Source: Altererythrobacter sp. KTW20L (GTDB lineage: Bacteria; Pseudomonadota; Alphaproteobacteria; Sphingomonadales; Sphingomonadaceae). Taken from it: DNA of 64,000 nucleotides. Below the pieces are notes generated by a model. That model saw nothing but the letters and a program-made list of their open reading frames with translations. It did not search any database and had not been told where the DNA came from. Both the position numbers and the translations under genes were made by a program. Positions 1 to 9,391 of the stretch are shown here, in pieces (position 1 is the first letter of the stretch; every line of letters starts with the position of its first letter). The stretch covers positions 186,001-250,000 of the forward strand of contig NZ_JAMFLH010000001.1 of NCBI RefSeq assembly GCF_023501975.1. The letters run 5' to 3'.

Positions 1-1111
1 CCAGCGCGGACGGCGGGTGCTGGTACTCGAACGGGCGGCAAAGGTCGGCGCCAAGATCCTGATTTCGGGCGGCGGACGGTGCAATTTTACCAACGTGGGC
101 GCTGGCCCCGCCAATTACCTGTCAGCCAACCCGCACTTCGCCAAGTCAGCGCTCAGCCGCTATAATCCCGCCGATTTCGTCGCGCTGGTCGAAAAGCATG
201 GCATCGCGTGGCATGAAAAGACGCTGGGGCAACTGTTCTGCGATGGCAGCGCGCGGCAGATCGTGGATATGCTGCTGGCCGAATGCGCCGCCGGACCTGG
301 CACGGTCACGATCCGCTATGACGAAGAGGCGGGATCGGTAAGCCACGCTGACGGCAGCTTCACGGTCACGACCCGCAGCGGACAATTCACCGCGCCCGCG
401 CTGGTCATCGCCACCGGCGGGCCATCAATACCCAAGATGGGTGCGAGCGATTTCGCCTACCGCCTGGCGCGGCAGTTCGGGCTCAAGGTGGTGGAGCCCC
501 GCCCCGCCCTGGTGCCGCTGACCCTGGGCGGCGAGGAGGTGCTGTTTCGCGATCTTTCGGGTGTGGCTGCTCCGGTTGCAGCCAGCGCGAACAAGGCCAC
601 GTTCCGCGAGGCGGCGCTGTTTACCCATCGCGGGCTGTCCGGCCCGGCGATTCTTCAGGTTTCGAGCTACTGGAAATCAGGCGATCCGGTGGACATCTGC
701 TTTGTGCCAGATGCGCCTGCCGGGTGGCTGCTCGATGCCAAGCGCGCGCGCCCCTCCGCCACCTTGCGGACTATCATGCGCGAAAGGCTGCCCCAGCGCC
801 TGGCCGACGTGCTGGATGACCAGCTCCGCCTCCCCGGCGATCTCGGCAACATGCCCGACAAGGCCTTGCGCGCGGCGGAGGAACGGCTGGCGCGCTGGCA
901 GTTCCACCCCAACGGCACGGAAGGGTTCGCCAAGGCCGAGGTGACTGCGGGCGGCATCTCCACCGCCGAACTGTCATCGAAAACCATGGAGGCAAGCAAG
1001 ATTCCCGGCCTCTACGCCATTGGCGAGGCCGTGGACGTGACCGGCTGGCTGGGCGGCTACAACTTCCAATGGGCCTGGGCGAGCGGATATGCCGCTGCCC
1101 AGGCTCTCTAG
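1..1111 (+). CDS. HI0933/YhiN-family FAD/NAD(P)-dependent oxidoreductase (5' end outside window)
   Basis: This is a flavoprotein of the HI0933 (YhiN, BaiN-like) family, probably a cytosolic FAD-dependent reductase whose physiological substrate is not established. The reading frame is open back to base 2 and already encodes the middle of the N-terminal dinucleotide fold (VLVLERAAKVGAKILISGGG followed by RCNFTN, the family signature), so the start codon and the first GxGxxG lie upstream of the window. A second FAD-contact stretch (ALVIATGG, then PKMGASDFAY) and the C-terminal motif GGYNFQWAWASG are present and typical of the family. It ends 1 nt before the stop of the convergent TonB-dependent receptor gene, so there is no room for a separate terminator. 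Confidence 0.9.
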   Translation, partial: QRGRRVLVLERAAKVGAKILISGGGRCNFTNVGAGPANYLSANPHFAKSALSRYNPADFVALVEKHGIAWHEKTLGQLFCDGSARQIVDMLLAECAAGPGTVTIRYDEEAGSVSHADGSFTVTTRSGQFTAPALVIATGGPSIPKMGASDFAYRLARQFGLKVVEPRPALVPLTLGGEEVLFRDLSGVAAPVAASANKATFREAALFTHRGLSGPAILQVSSYWKSGDPVDICFVPDAPAGWLLDAKRARPSATLRTIMRERLPQRLADVLDDQLRLPGDLGNMPDKALRAAEERLARWQFHPNGTEGFAKAEVTAGGISTAELSSKTMEASKIPGLYAIGEAVDVTGWLGGYNFQWAWASGYAAAQAL

Positions 1112-1112
1112 A

Positions 1113-4076
1113 TCAGAACAACTTCCGGAACTCGATTTCGAAGCTGCGGCCGACCGGATCGATCAGGAACGGCTGGTAGCGTAGCGGCACCAGGCCCGCG
1201 CTGTCGGTCACCCGCTGGCGCGTGTCGAAAATGTTGTCCACGTTGAACCCGATGCGCGACCCTTCGAAGAAGGGCACCGCGCTCACCAGGCTGGCACGCT
1301 GGCCAAGATCGGCGAAGGCGCGCACGTTGATCGTGACATAATCGTTGAACTTCAGATCGGTACTGCCGGGCAAGCCGGAGCCATTGATCGTGGAATTACC
1401 GGTGTAGCGGGCATTCCAGATCATGCCAAAACCGTTGTAAAACGTTCCGACCCGCAAGGATCCGCCGTGCTTGGTGCCGCCGCCGCCTGACAATGCATCA
1501 CCGTCGAGCAGGTCGAGCACCGGAAGTCCGGGTGCGATCAGGACTTCGTCCTGCAGGGCCAGGTTGTATTGCAGGTTGACGAACCAGCGCCCCGAAGAGC
1601 CGCCCTGTCCACCGCCACCGAACGGCATACCACCGCCGCCGAAGCCTCCGCCTCCGCCGCCTCCACCAGGGGGACGACCGCCGCCACCAAAGCCGCCTGG
1701 AGGGGGTCCACCGGCAAAGCCGCCGGGAGGTCCACCCTGGGGTCCACCCTGCTGCCCGCCTGCGGCACCGGGCTGGCCGGCCGAACAGATGCGGCTGCGC
1801 ATGGTCTCGAATTCGGTCGCATCGATCACGCCGTCATCGCCCGCCAAACGCTCCAGCATCTGCGGCGGAATGGCGAGCGGCTGGCCATCCTCGCCAACCG
1901 GCGGGGCTTCGCCCGCTGCCGCAGCGGCAATGGCGCGGTTCAACTGAGTGCGCAGGCCATCGGGATCGGCCTCGCAGAAGGTCGCGCGCATCTGGGCAAA
2001 AGCTTCCGGATTGGGCTGGAAACCGCCCGGCGCGCCGCCACCCTGGCCGCCACCCCCGAAACCGCCGCCGCCGAACCCGCCAACTGCGCCGCCAACCGGC
2101 CCACCGTTGCCGCCGCCGCCGTTTCCGCCCTGCTCCGCCTGCTGGCCGATCTGGCCCGACAGGTTGATGCCGAATTGCAGCCGCTCTTCCTCACGCGAGG
2201 CATATGTCACAGGGCGCTGGTCGATCTGGATCAGCCGCCCGTCTGTATCGCGCGTCACCCGGCCGGGGAAGGCAGCCTCGATCGCAGGCGTAAGGACCGG
2301 GAAGCCCGATGCCACGTCCTCCGACGAATTGCGAAGGTAATCGAGCGAGACAGAGGCGTTGTCGAGGAACGGCAGGTTCCACTGCACGCCCAGTTTCCAG
2401 TCACTCTGCGTCTGCGCGGGCAGCAGCGGGTTGCCGCCGGAAATCACCGTGGCCAGCACGGTCTCGTTATTGGTGAGGTCGAACACCGGCACGTTGAACG
2501 TGGCGATCTCGGGATTGCCGAGCTGGCCCAGCGAAGGTGCCGCGTCGCGGTTGACGTAGTTGGCGCTGAAGGTGAGCGCATCGGTCACGCCCCAGGTCAG
2601 GCCCAGGGTCCAGTCATACAGCGTGCCGAAATCCGACAGGTGATCGACACCCGCACTGGCGTTGAGAGTAATGTCACCCACCGCCGACAGGAAATCGTCA
2701 CGCACGCTGGTAATCGGCACCGACACGTTCACGCCGCCCGACAGGTTGCCACGGGTGAGAACCGTCATCGGGCCGGGATTGCGGGTGTCCTCGCTCTCGA
2801 TGCGGTTCCAGTTGTAGCCGGCATCGAATGTCAGCCGCACGTCGCCAGCAGGCAGATAGAACGGCGATCCGCGCAGCGTGGACAGGCCGCTGGCGCTGGT
2901 GGTGCGGGTCAGGGCCTGATCGACACCGGGATCGCCGAAAGCAGGGATCGGGTCATCGAGATCAAAAGTTCCTGCCGCAGCCGCGTCGATCAAGTCGGCA
3001 TATTCAGGAGAATTCTGTGCGGTCAGTCGGCGCTCGATCCGACTATTGGAGCGGGTGCGGTTGGCGTCGAGCGTGGTGGTCGCTTCCCAGCCACCCAGGC
3101 TGAGGTTCAGGGTGGCGGCGGCGGCAAGCGTCTGCGTACGATTGTCAACCGCCAGAGGATTGCCTTCATTGAAAACGCGCAATGCAGTTTCGCGTGTAGG
3201 GGCCGGACCGGTTAAAAGCACCGTGTCGAGGCCCTGCAAACGCAGGCTGTCCGACCGCTCATATGTGGTGTTCAGAGCCAGCGAGTGCTGCCCGCCCACC
3301 GTGGTGCTCCAATTAACCGTGCCTTCAAGGCCCGCCGTATCGGCGGTCAGGCTGCGGAAGGCGGCCGGGTCCGGATCGCCCGGCACGTTGGACACGCCGC
3401 CGGTCTGGATGATGTTGCGATCGGCTTCGGTCAGCGGGCTTGCATTTTCCCATCCCAGATTGATGTTGAGGCGGGAAGCCCCGGCAATCATCAGGTAGGT
3501 CGCTTCCACTTCCTGGCTGGAGAACCCGCCGGACCACGGCTGGCCATATTCCAGTTCGACTTCGCGGCTGGAGAAATTGCGCTTGAGAATGACGTTGATC
3601 ACCCGCTGGTCAGCCGAATAGCCGTATTCGAGCGCCACTTCCTCGGCGAAAACCTCGAACTTCTCGATCGCTTCGGGCGGATAGCTGCGCAGTTCGCGGA
3701 AGGAACCGATGCGTACGCCATTGACCAGGATCACCGGCCCGCCGCCGCCACGACCGCGGGCGGAAGTGACCTGCGGCCCCAGGGCCTGGATCAGGTCGGC
3801 AATCGAGCCCGCGCCATAGGCGGCGATATCGGCTTCGGTCAGTTCGAGGATCGGCGGCTGTGCTGCCTGGACCTGGCCGATCAGCCGCGCGCCCAGCACC
3901 ACGATGGTATCTGCATCGTCGAAGCTATCGCCCGCCGCTTCCGCCGAGGCTGCACCTTCGGGCACCTGCGACGTTACCGGAGCATTGGACTGCGCCTGCA
4001 ACAGCGCGGGCTGCGCGGCGATCAGGCCAATGGCGAGGGCAGACAAGCTGGCAGAACTGGAAAAACGCAAAATCAT
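1113..4076 (-). CDS. TonB-dependent receptor with glycine-rich insertion
   Basis: This is an outer-membrane TonB-dependent receptor of about 987 residues. I chose the ATG at 4076 because it opens a clear signal peptide (MILRFSSSASLSALAIG, cleavage near LQAQS); an in-frame start at 4169 would add 31 residues with no signal character. A TonB-box-like DTIVVLGA follows the signal. The plug domain (about residues 70-170) has an ILVNGVRI core and PPEAIEKFEV, and a beta-barrel ends in the aromatic-terminated strand EFRKLF. Residues about 649-829 are an unusual insertion: two Gly-rich tracts flanking an 80-residue segment with two cysteines. Related receptors with such tracts occur in sphingomonads and caulobacters. 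The substrate cannot be told from sequence, and no neighbouring transport gene helps. Confidence 0.88.
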   Translation of the reverse strand: MILRFSSSASLSALAIGLIAAQPALLQAQSNAPVTSQVPEGAASAEAAGDSFDDADTIVVLGARLIGQVQAAQPPILELTEADIAAYGAGSIADLIQALGPQVTSARGRGGGGPVILVNGVRIGSFRELRSYPPEAIEKFEVFAEEVALEYGYSADQRVINVILKRNFSSREVELEYGQPWSGGFSSQEVEATYLMIAGASRLNINLGWENASPLTEADRNIIQTGGVSNVPGDPDPAAFRSLTADTAGLEGTVNWSTTVGGQHSLALNTTYERSDSLRLQGLDTVLLTGPAPTRETALRVFNEGNPLAVDNRTQTLAAAATLNLSLGGWEATTTLDANRTRSNSRIERRLTAQNSPEYADLIDAAAAGTFDLDDPIPAFGDPGVDQALTRTTSASGLSTLRGSPFYLPAGDVRLTFDAGYNWNRIESEDTRNPGPMTVLTRGNLSGGVNVSVPITSVRDDFLSAVGDITLNASAGVDHLSDFGTLYDWTLGLTWGVTDALTFSANYVNRDAAPSLGQLGNPEIATFNVPVFDLTNNETVLATVISGGNPLLPAQTQSDWKLGVQWNLPFLDNASVSLDYLRNSSEDVASGFPVLTPAIEAAFPGRVTRDTDGRLIQIDQRPVTYASREEERLQFGINLSGQIGQQAEQGGNGGGGNGGPVGGAVGGFGGGGFGGGGQGGGAPGGFQPNPEAFAQMRATFCEADPDGLRTQLNRAIAAAAAGEAPPVGEDGQPLAIPPQMLERLAGDDGVIDATEFETMRSRICSAGQPGAAGGQQGGPQGGPPGGFAGGPPPGGFGGGGRPPGGGGGGGGFGGGGMPFGGGGQGGSSGRWFVNLQYNLALQDEVLIAPGLPVLDLLDGDALSGGGGTKHGGSLRVGTFYNGFGMIWNARYTGNSTINGSGLPGSTDLKFNDYVTINVRAFADLGQRASLVSAVPFFEGSRIGFNVDNIFDTRQRVTDSAGLVPLRYQPFLIDPVGRSFEIEFRKLF

Positions 4077-4282
4077 GCTCCTCGCAAGTACCGGTTCTGT
4101 GCCCCTGCGGCGCATATGTGCCGCACTGCACCATCCGGCAAGGCGCGGTCGGGTAATAAAATGTCGCAAATGTCTGTATGATGTATCGTATGTTGTGGCG
4201 CGATGACGGGCCTTCCCTTTTAGGCCGCTCGCGGCTATGCGCCCCGCTTGATCTACAAATTGTTGACGGAACCGGAGACCTG

Positions 4283-4528
4283 ATGGCCAAGGAAGAACTT
4301 CTCGAAATGCGCGGCAAGGTAGTGGAACTGCTGCCTAACGCGATGTTCCGGGTTGAACTTGAGAACGGCCACGAAGTCCTCGGCCACACCGCCGGTCGCA
4401 TGCGCAAGAACCGCATCCGCGTGCTGGTGGGCGATGAAGTGCTGTGCGAACTCACTCCGTATGACTTGACCAAGGCGCGCATCACCTACCGCTTCATGCC
4501 GGGACGCGGCGGCCCCGGCCCGCAATAA
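4283..4528 (+). CDS. infA: Translation initiation factor IF-1
   Basis: IF-1 binds the A site of the 30S subunit during translation initiation. The 81-residue product starts [19 protein letters not shown], followed by [17 protein letters not shown] and [14 protein letters not shown], which is the complete S1/OB-fold IF-1 sequence. About nine residues (GRGGPGPQ-like tail) extend beyond the usual 72-residue protein. The ATG at 4283 has a GGAG Shine-Dalgarno 7 nt upstream; the longer in-frame ORF from 4178 is not conserved IF-1 sequence. It is followed after 6-15 nt by maf, an arrangement usual in Sphingomonadales. Confidence 0.97.
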   Translation: MAKEELLEMRGKVVELLPNAMFRVELENGHEVLGHTAGRMRKNRIRVLVGDEVLCELTPYDLTKARITYRFMPGRGGPGPQ

Positions 4529-4543
4529 GCGGCTGTGGCCCCG

Positions 4544-5119
4544 ATGGCCGCACCAAGCCTCATTCTCGCTTCGGCCAGCCCCCGGCGGCGCGACCTGATC
4601 GCGCGGCTGGGAATCGAGCCTGCGCGCATTGCTGCGGCAGATATCGACGAGACTCCGCTGAAAGCCGAACTTCCGCGCCTTTACGCCCAGCGCATGGCGC
4701 GCGAGAAGGCGCTGGCGGCGGCTGATCCTGTCGCCCATGTGCTGGCGGGCGATACGGTCGTGGCCTGCGGTCGTCGGATTCTGCCCAAGGCCGAGGACGA
4801 GGCGACAGCGCGCATGTGCCTCGAACTGCTGTCGGGCCGCCGCCATACCGTTCTGTCCGCCGTGGCCCTGCTCGCCCCCGATGGCACGCTGCGCGAAAAG
4901 CTGAGCGAGACCAAGGTGCGCTTCAAGAGTCTCTCGCCGCAGGAGATCGACGGCTATCTCGCCAGCGGCGAATGGCACGGCAAGGCGGGTGGCTATGCCA
5001 TCCAGGGCCGCGCCGAAGGACTGATCGCCTGGATCGAAGGCAGCCATTCGGGCGTCGTCGGCCTGCCGCTGTTCGAAACGCGGGCGCTACTCAAATCTGC
5101 GGGGTTCCCCATTGGCTGA
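4544..5119 (+). CDS. maf: Maf-family nucleoside triphosphate pyrophosphatase
   Basis: Maf proteins hydrolyse nucleoside triphosphates, including modified bases, to monophosphate and pyrophosphate in the cytosol. The N-terminal signature LILASASPRRRDLI, the catalytic-base region HVLAGDTVVACGRRI and the segment GEWHGKAGGYAIQGRAEGLI are all present across about 191 residues, the normal family length. The start may be the ATG at 4544 or the in-frame GTG at 4535; neither has a strong Shine-Dalgarno. The stop codon overlaps the TTG start of the downstream RNase gene by 8 nt, so translation of the two is probably coupled. Confidence 0.95.
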   Translation: MAAPSLILASASPRRRDLIARLGIEPARIAAADIDETPLKAELPRLYAQRMAREKALAAADPVAHVLAGDTVVACGRRILPKAEDEATARMCLELLSGRRHTVLSAVALLAPDGTLREKLSETKVRFKSLSPQEIDGYLASGEWHGKAGGYAIQGRAEGLIAWIEGSHSGVVGLPLFETRALLKSAGFPIG

Positions 5120-6071
5120 CTGGCTGGTCGAAGAAGGTATTGGCGAAGAACGCGCCCTGCTGGTGGACAACAGCGAGGCGATCGCCGCGCAGGTCCGCTG
5201 GCCGGGCGAGCTGGAAGCGGGCCTCGTCGAGGATGCCCTGCTGAAATACAAGCCGCGCACCTCGCCCAGGGGCCGCGCGCGCTTTGCCAGCGGGGAGGAA
5301 GCCCTGGTCGATCGCCTGCCGCCCGATGCGATGGAAGGCGCGACGATCCGCCTGGAGGTCACCCGCAGCCGCATGGGTGAAGGTCGCCGGGTAAAGCTGG
5401 CCCAGGCGAGGCCGACGCAGGCCGAAGCCAGCCATGCCCCCACCCTGGCCGAGACACTGGGCGGGCGGGTCGTGCGCCGGTTCCCGGCTGGCGCATGGGA
5501 AGACGTGATGGCCGATGCGGCCGATGGCGTGGTCACCTTCTCCGGTGGCTCGCTGGTGATCAGCCCGACCCCGGCAATGACCCTGGTCGATGTGGACGGC
5601 ACCATCGCCCCGCGTGCCCTGGCCCTGGCCGCCATCGACCCGTTGGCTCGCGCCATTGCCCGCCTGGGCCTTGGGGGCGTGATCGGAATCGACTTTCCCA
5701 CCCTGCAATCCAAGGACGATCGCAAAGCGGTGGATGTAAACCTCGACGGTGCCCTGGCCGATTTCGACCACGAGCGAACCGCGATGAACGGCTTCGGCTT
5801 TGTCCAACTGGTCTCCCGGCTGGAACGCCCCTCGCTGCTCCACCGCCTCCATTTCGACCCTGCGGGCGCTGCGGCGCGCATGCTGGTGCGGCAGGCCGAA
5901 CTGGTCGAGCAGCCGGGCGCCCTGCTGCTCACCTCGCACCCATCCGTCCTGGCGCGCATCCCCAAGCCGTGGCGCACCGAACTGGCGCGGCGGACCGGGC
6001 GCGAGGTGCGGGTAACGGGCGACCCGGTCCTTGCGATCACCGGCGGTTTTGCCCAGGCAGTTGCCCTGTGA
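5112..6071 (+). CDS. Ribonuclease E/G-family protein (short form)
   Basis: This 319-residue protein resembles the catalytic core of RNase E/G, which cleaves single-stranded RNA in rRNA maturation and mRNA decay. Visible family features are the S1-like start with NSEAIAAQVRW, a DNase I-like region with TLVDVDGTIAPRAL, GGVIGIDFPTLQSKDDRKAVD and the conserved MNGFGFVQLVSRLERPSLL. It is much shorter than RNase E or RNase G because the Zn-link and small domains after the core are absent. Such short forms occur in the same gene order in sphingomonads. Translation begins at a TTG inside the end of maf, and its stop overlaps the yacG start (GTGA). RNase activity is inferred. Confidence 0.85.
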   Translation: MADWLVEEGIGEERALLVDNSEAIAAQVRWPGELEAGLVEDALLKYKPRTSPRGRARFASGEEALVDRLPPDAMEGATIRLEVTRSRMGEGRRVKLAQARPTQAEASHAPTLAETLGGRVVRRFPAGAWEDVMADAADGVVTFSGGSLVISPTPAMTLVDVDGTIAPRALALAAIDPLARAIARLGLGGVIGIDFPTLQSKDDRKAVDVNLDGALADFDHERTAMNGFGFVQLVSRLERPSLLHRLHFDPAGAAARMLVRQAELVEQPGALLLTSHPSVLARIPKPWRTELARRTGREVRVTGDPVLAITGGFAQAVAL

Positions 6072-6244
6072 CCAGACCCTGCCCCATCTGCCGCAAGCCG
6101 CGAACAGAGGAATTCAAGCCATTCTGCTCGCCCCGCTGCCGGGATCGCGACCTGGCGCGGTGGTTCAGCGATTCCTATGCCGTGCCGGGCGAGAGGGTCG
6201 ATCCGGCCGCGATTACCCGCGAAGACCGCGCGGATGAGGAATAG
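6068..6244 (+). CDS. yacG: DNA gyrase inhibitor YacG (zinc-binding)
   Basis: This 58-residue protein has the YacG zinc-finger: CPIC at residues 5-8 and C20-x3-C24 (FCSPRC), followed by the conserved DLARWFSDSYAVPG. YacG binds GyrB and inhibits gyrase in Escherichia coli. The GTG start overlaps the RNase gene stop in a GTGA arrangement. The sequence after the stop, up to the tRNA gene, holds no further ORF. Confidence 0.95.
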   Translation: MTRPCPICRKPRTEEFKPFCSPRCRDRDLARWFSDSYAVPGERVDPAAITREDRADEE

Positions 6245-6350
6245 GCGCAAAAACAGCACGAATACCCCTTGCCAAGCGTGCACGCCTTCGCCATATCGCC
6301 GCTTCCAATCGCTCGCCGATCCTGTTTCACGGGATTGTCGCTGAAGTGAT

Positions 6351-6425
6351 GCCCGGGTAGCTCAGGGGTAGAGCAGACGACTGAAAATCGTCGTGTCGGT
6401 GGTTCAAATCCGCCCCTGGGCACCA
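6351..6425 (+). tRNA. tRNA-Phe (anticodon GAA)
   Basis: The sequence folds as a full cloverleaf. The 7-bp acceptor stem pairs GCCCGGG with CCTGGGC (one G-U). The D arm is CTCAGGGGTAGAGC, the anticodon stem is GACGA/TCGTC with loop CTGAAAA giving anticodon GAA at 6383-6385, and the T loop is GGTTCAAATCC. The 3' CCA is encoded at 6423-6425. A short T-rich run follows and could end transcription. Confidence 0.97.
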
Positions 6426-6588
6426 TTTTTTCTCTTTGTTTGCGCGGCCCCATCCGGGCCCGTCATTTCCTCGCTTCACTCCGGGCGCGCGTTCGCTCTT
6501 GCGGGCTAAGCCCGAACCCGAATTCAGTTCAGCGAGGCGCAAGCCAAGCGGTTACACACAGCAGACAGACTATCAACGGAGTCTCGCC

Positions 6589-7464
6589 ATGCGCCGCCTT
6601 GCTTTTGCCCTGCTTGCTGCCAGCGCATCGCTGGCCCTCGTTACCCAGCCCGTTGCCACCGCCGCCCAATCACGCCGCGCCGATTCCACCGTGCAGACCC
6701 TGGCCTATGGCTCCGACGAGGAGCAGGTGCTCGACTACTGGCCGGGAGCGCGCGCCGATGCGCCGCTCGTGGTTTTCGTCCATGGCGGCGGGTGGAAGCG
6801 CGGCGACAAGAACATGATGCGCGGTTCTGACAAGCTGCGACACTGGCAATCGCAGGGCTATGCCGTCGCTTCGATCAACTACCGGCTGGTGCCCGATCAT
6901 ACGGTAGAACAACAGGCGGCCGATGTGGCGAGCGCAGTGGCCTATCTTAAGGCCGAGGCCTCGCACTTGCGGTTCGACGCAAACCGCATCGCGCTGGTCG
7001 GCCACAGCGCGGGCGCGCACCTCGTGGCGGTGGCGGGCACGGACCCGCAGCATTTCCGCGTCGCTGGTCTGTCGATGGACGATGTTGTCGGCATCGTCCC
7101 GCTGGATGGAGCGGGCTTTAACGTCCCTGACCAGATGGGCGAGAACCCGCGCCTGATGGGCGCGACTTATCGCCAAGCTTTCGGCACTGATCCCGCCCGC
7201 CAGCGTGCCCTGTCGCCCACGTTCCACGCCGCCGCGCCCAATGCACCCGCCTTCCTCATCCTCCACGTCCAGCGCGATGACGCGCGGCGGCAGAGCAACG
7301 AACTAGCCGAGCGCCTGCGCGTTGCCGGGACTCCGGCTAGCGTGCAGGAATTTCGCGGTCGGGGCCTGCGCGGCCATGCCCAGATCAACCGCGACCTGGG
7401 TGACCCCGACTATCCCGCCACGCCGGTGGTCGATGCCTTCCTGGCGCGGGTGTTTGCGCGCTAG
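6589..7464 (+). CDS. Secreted alpha/beta hydrolase (carboxylesterase-like)
   Basis: This is an exported esterase-type hydrolase of about 291 residues. The ATG at 6589 has GGAG about 8 nt upstream and opens a signal peptide (MRRLAFALLAASASLALV, cleavage near ATAAQS). The oxyanion-hole motif FVHGGGWKRGDK, the nucleophile elbow GHSAGAH and a late histidine in GHAQINRDLG match the alpha/beta-hydrolase family that includes kynurenine-formamidase-like and feruloyl-esterase-like enzymes. The substrate is unknown. Its position just after tRNA-Phe gives no functional clue. Confidence 0.85.
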   Translation: MRRLAFALLAASASLALVTQPVATAAQSRRADSTVQTLAYGSDEEQVLDYWPGARADAPLVVFVHGGGWKRGDKNMMRGSDKLRHWQSQGYAVASINYRLVPDHTVEQQAADVASAVAYLKAEASHLRFDANRIALVGHSAGAHLVAVAGTDPQHFRVAGLSMDDVVGIVPLDGAGFNVPDQMGENPRLMGATYRQAFGTDPARQRALSPTFHAAAPNAPAFLILHVQRDDARRQSNELAERLRVAGTPASVQEFRGRGLRGHAQINRDLGDPDYPATPVVDAFLARVFAR

Positions 7465-7500
7465 TTGCAGCGAACCGGCACAGTGCTAAGGCGCCGTCCA

Positions 7501-8232
7501 ATGGACACCCACCCGATCCTTGTTGCCGCGCTCTACCGCTTTGCACGGTTCGATGATCCCGCCGTGATGCGGGCGCCCTTGCTGGCCCTGTGCGAGGAGC
7601 ATGGCGTGAAGGGCACCCTGCTGCTTGCGCGAGAAGGGATCAACGGCACGATCGCGGGCACAGACGAAGCAATCGCACAAGTGCTGGCCCATGTGCGCAC
7701 CTTCCCCGGATGCGCCGACATCGAAGTCAAGTTCTCACGCTGCGCGGCCCCGCCATTCCAGCGGATGAAAGTGCGCCTGAAGAAGGAAATCGTGACCCTG
7801 GGCGTGCCGGAGGTGGACCCGGCCGCCACGGTGGGTACCTATGTCGATCCGGCGGACTGGAATGCGCTGATATCGCAGCCGGGCACCGTGGTGATCGACA
7901 CCCGCAACGAGTACGAGGTGGCAGTCGGGCAGTTCGAAGGCGCGATAGACCCTGTCACGCCGACCTTCCGCGATTTTCCCGCCTGGTTCCGCGCTCACAA
8001 GGACCAACTGGCCGAGGCACCAAGGATCGCCATGTATTGCACCGGCGGCATCCGCTGCGAGAAAAGCACCGCCTTCCTGAAGAGGGAGGGGATCAACGAG
8101 GTCTATCACCTCAAGGGCGGCATTCTCGCCTATCTGGAGCATGTGCCGGAAGCAGAGAGCCTGTGGCGCGGCGAATGTTTCGTGTTCGACGAACGCGAAG
8201 GGCTGGAACATGGGCTGAAGCCAGCCCGCTGA
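7501..8232 (+). CDS. trhO: tRNA uridine-34 hydroxylase TrhO (rhodanese-domain, YceA)
   Basis: TrhO hydroxylates uridine 34 of certain tRNAs using molecular oxygen. The 243-residue product starts at ATG 7501 ([17 protein letters not shown]), has an N-terminal acylphosphatase-like domain with [14 protein letters not shown], and a rhodanese domain with [19 protein letters not shown] and the catalytic-loop [10 protein letters not shown]. These are the diagnostic motifs of the family. The C-terminal Zn-binding extension of some homologues is missing. It converges on hisZ with a 6-nt gap. Confidence 0.93.
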   Translation: MDTHPILVAALYRFARFDDPAVMRAPLLALCEEHGVKGTLLLAREGINGTIAGTDEAIAQVLAHVRTFPGCADIEVKFSRCAAPPFQRMKVRLKKEIVTLGVPEVDPAATVGTYVDPADWNALISQPGTVVIDTRNEYEVAVGQFEGAIDPVTPTFRDFPAWFRAHKDQLAEAPRIAMYCTGGIRCEKSTAFLKREGINEVYHLKGGILAYLEHVPEAESLWRGECFVFDEREGLEHGLKPAR

Positions 8233-8238
8233 CCCGCT

Positions 8239-9351
8239 TCAGAGCGGTTGGGCTTGGCCCTGGTCGAAGACGTGCGAACAGCCGAGGCGGGCAGCCTCGT
8301 CAGTGTCGAACAGCGCCTCCACGGTCCGCCAACCTGCGGCCCGAAGATCGGCCGCAGCAACTCGATCATGGCCCAGCGGCAGGAACACCTTGGCACCCAG
8401 GTTCTCGGCAGACTTGACCGCTTCCACCAGTTCTTCCGGGAACAGCGAGAAACCCGTGGCCGCTTCGTCCGATCCCCCGATCCGGTAAGTGCCGCCCCGC
8501 CCCAGGGTGCCGCGCACGTCGGTTGCATAGAGGGTGAAGCCGAACCATGTCTGGTATTCAAAACCATGACGTTCGGTAGGGTCGAGCGTCAGCCGCGCGC
8601 GACCGGCGACCCGCGAAGCGATGGCGCGAAGACCCTCGATCCGGGTCGCCAGCGCCCCCCCATCGTCGATTGCGCCTAGCTTACCAGCAGCTTCCTCGAA
8701 CGGGCCGGATGCGAACAACAGCGGCAGGTAGGCCGCGCCGCCCGCTTCCTTCAGCCCGCCGGCATCCTTGGCATCGAGTTCGCGCCGCACCGCTTCTTTT
8801 GCATCGTCAGCCAAAGGCATGGTGCTGGCTGCCAACGTATCAACCAGGTCGGGCAAGGTGAAATCGACCGAAATGCCCGTTGCGCCAGCGGCTTCGAGCG
8901 CGGTGATGGCCAGGTCCACGATCTCGCCTGCCGCTGCCGCGCTGTCGCTGCCGATCAGCTCGGCACCGATCTGCAGGTTCTCGCGCCGCGGCTCGATCTG
9001 CTCGCCGGTGATGCGGACCACCTGCCCGGAATAGGACAGACGCAGGGGCCGCGCCGCTTCGGCAAGGCCAGTGGCGGCGATGCGGCCGACCTGCGCCGTG
9101 ATATCCGATCGCAGGGCCAGGGTGCGCAGGCTCTTGGGATCGACGAAGCGGAACATGTGCCGCGTCAGCAGCCCGTCCATCCGCGTCGCCATGCTCTTCT
9201 CGAATTCGATCAGCGGCGGGCGCACACGGTCATATCCGTGAGCGCCCAGCACCGCCATGGCATCGTGTTCGATCCGCGCCGCCGCCGCCGCGCTTTGCGG
9301 CAGGCGGTCTTCGAGGCCTTCGGGCAGGAGGTCTGTCGTACGATCGTTCAT
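8239..9351 (-). CDS. hisZ: ATP phosphoribosyltransferase regulatory subunit HisZ
   Basis: HisZ is a histidyl-tRNA-synthetase paralogue that forms the regulatory part of the short-form HisG enzyme, the first step of histidine synthesis. The 370-residue sequence begins TDLLPEGLEDRLPQ, then YDRVRPPLIEFEKSM and the class II synthetase-like core MFRFVDPKSLRTLALRSDIT and RRENLQIGAELIG. Residues for aminoacylation are not expected to be conserved. hisG is not in the window. It lies 40 nt downstream of serA and is read in the same direction, so it may be transcribed with it. Confidence 0.9.
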   Translation of the reverse strand: MNDRTTDLLPEGLEDRLPQSAAAAARIEHDAMAVLGAHGYDRVRPPLIEFEKSMATRMDGLLTRHMFRFVDPKSLRTLALRSDITAQVGRIAATGLAEAARPLRLSYSGQVVRITGEQIEPRRENLQIGAELIGSDSAAAAGEIVDLAITALEAAGATGISVDFTLPDLVDTLAASTMPLADDAKEAVRRELDAKDAGGLKEAGGAAYLPLLFASGPFEEAAGKLGAIDDGGALATRIEGLRAIASRVAGRARLTLDPTERHGFEYQTWFGFTLYATDVRGTLGRGGTYRIGGSDEAATGFSLFPEELVEAVKSAENLGAKVFLPLGHDRVAAADLRAAGWRTVEALFDTDEAARLGCSHVFDQGQAQPL

Positions 9352-9391
9352 GACAGACCCCCTATACCCGGTTTTGCTTGGGCGAAAGTGC

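Noticed and set aside
1569-3215. Long ORFs on the plus strand inside the TonB-dependent receptor gene
   Set aside because: They are antisense shadows of a high-GC gene; translations are low-complexity and carry no motif, whereas the minus-strand frame has a signal peptide, plug and barrel.
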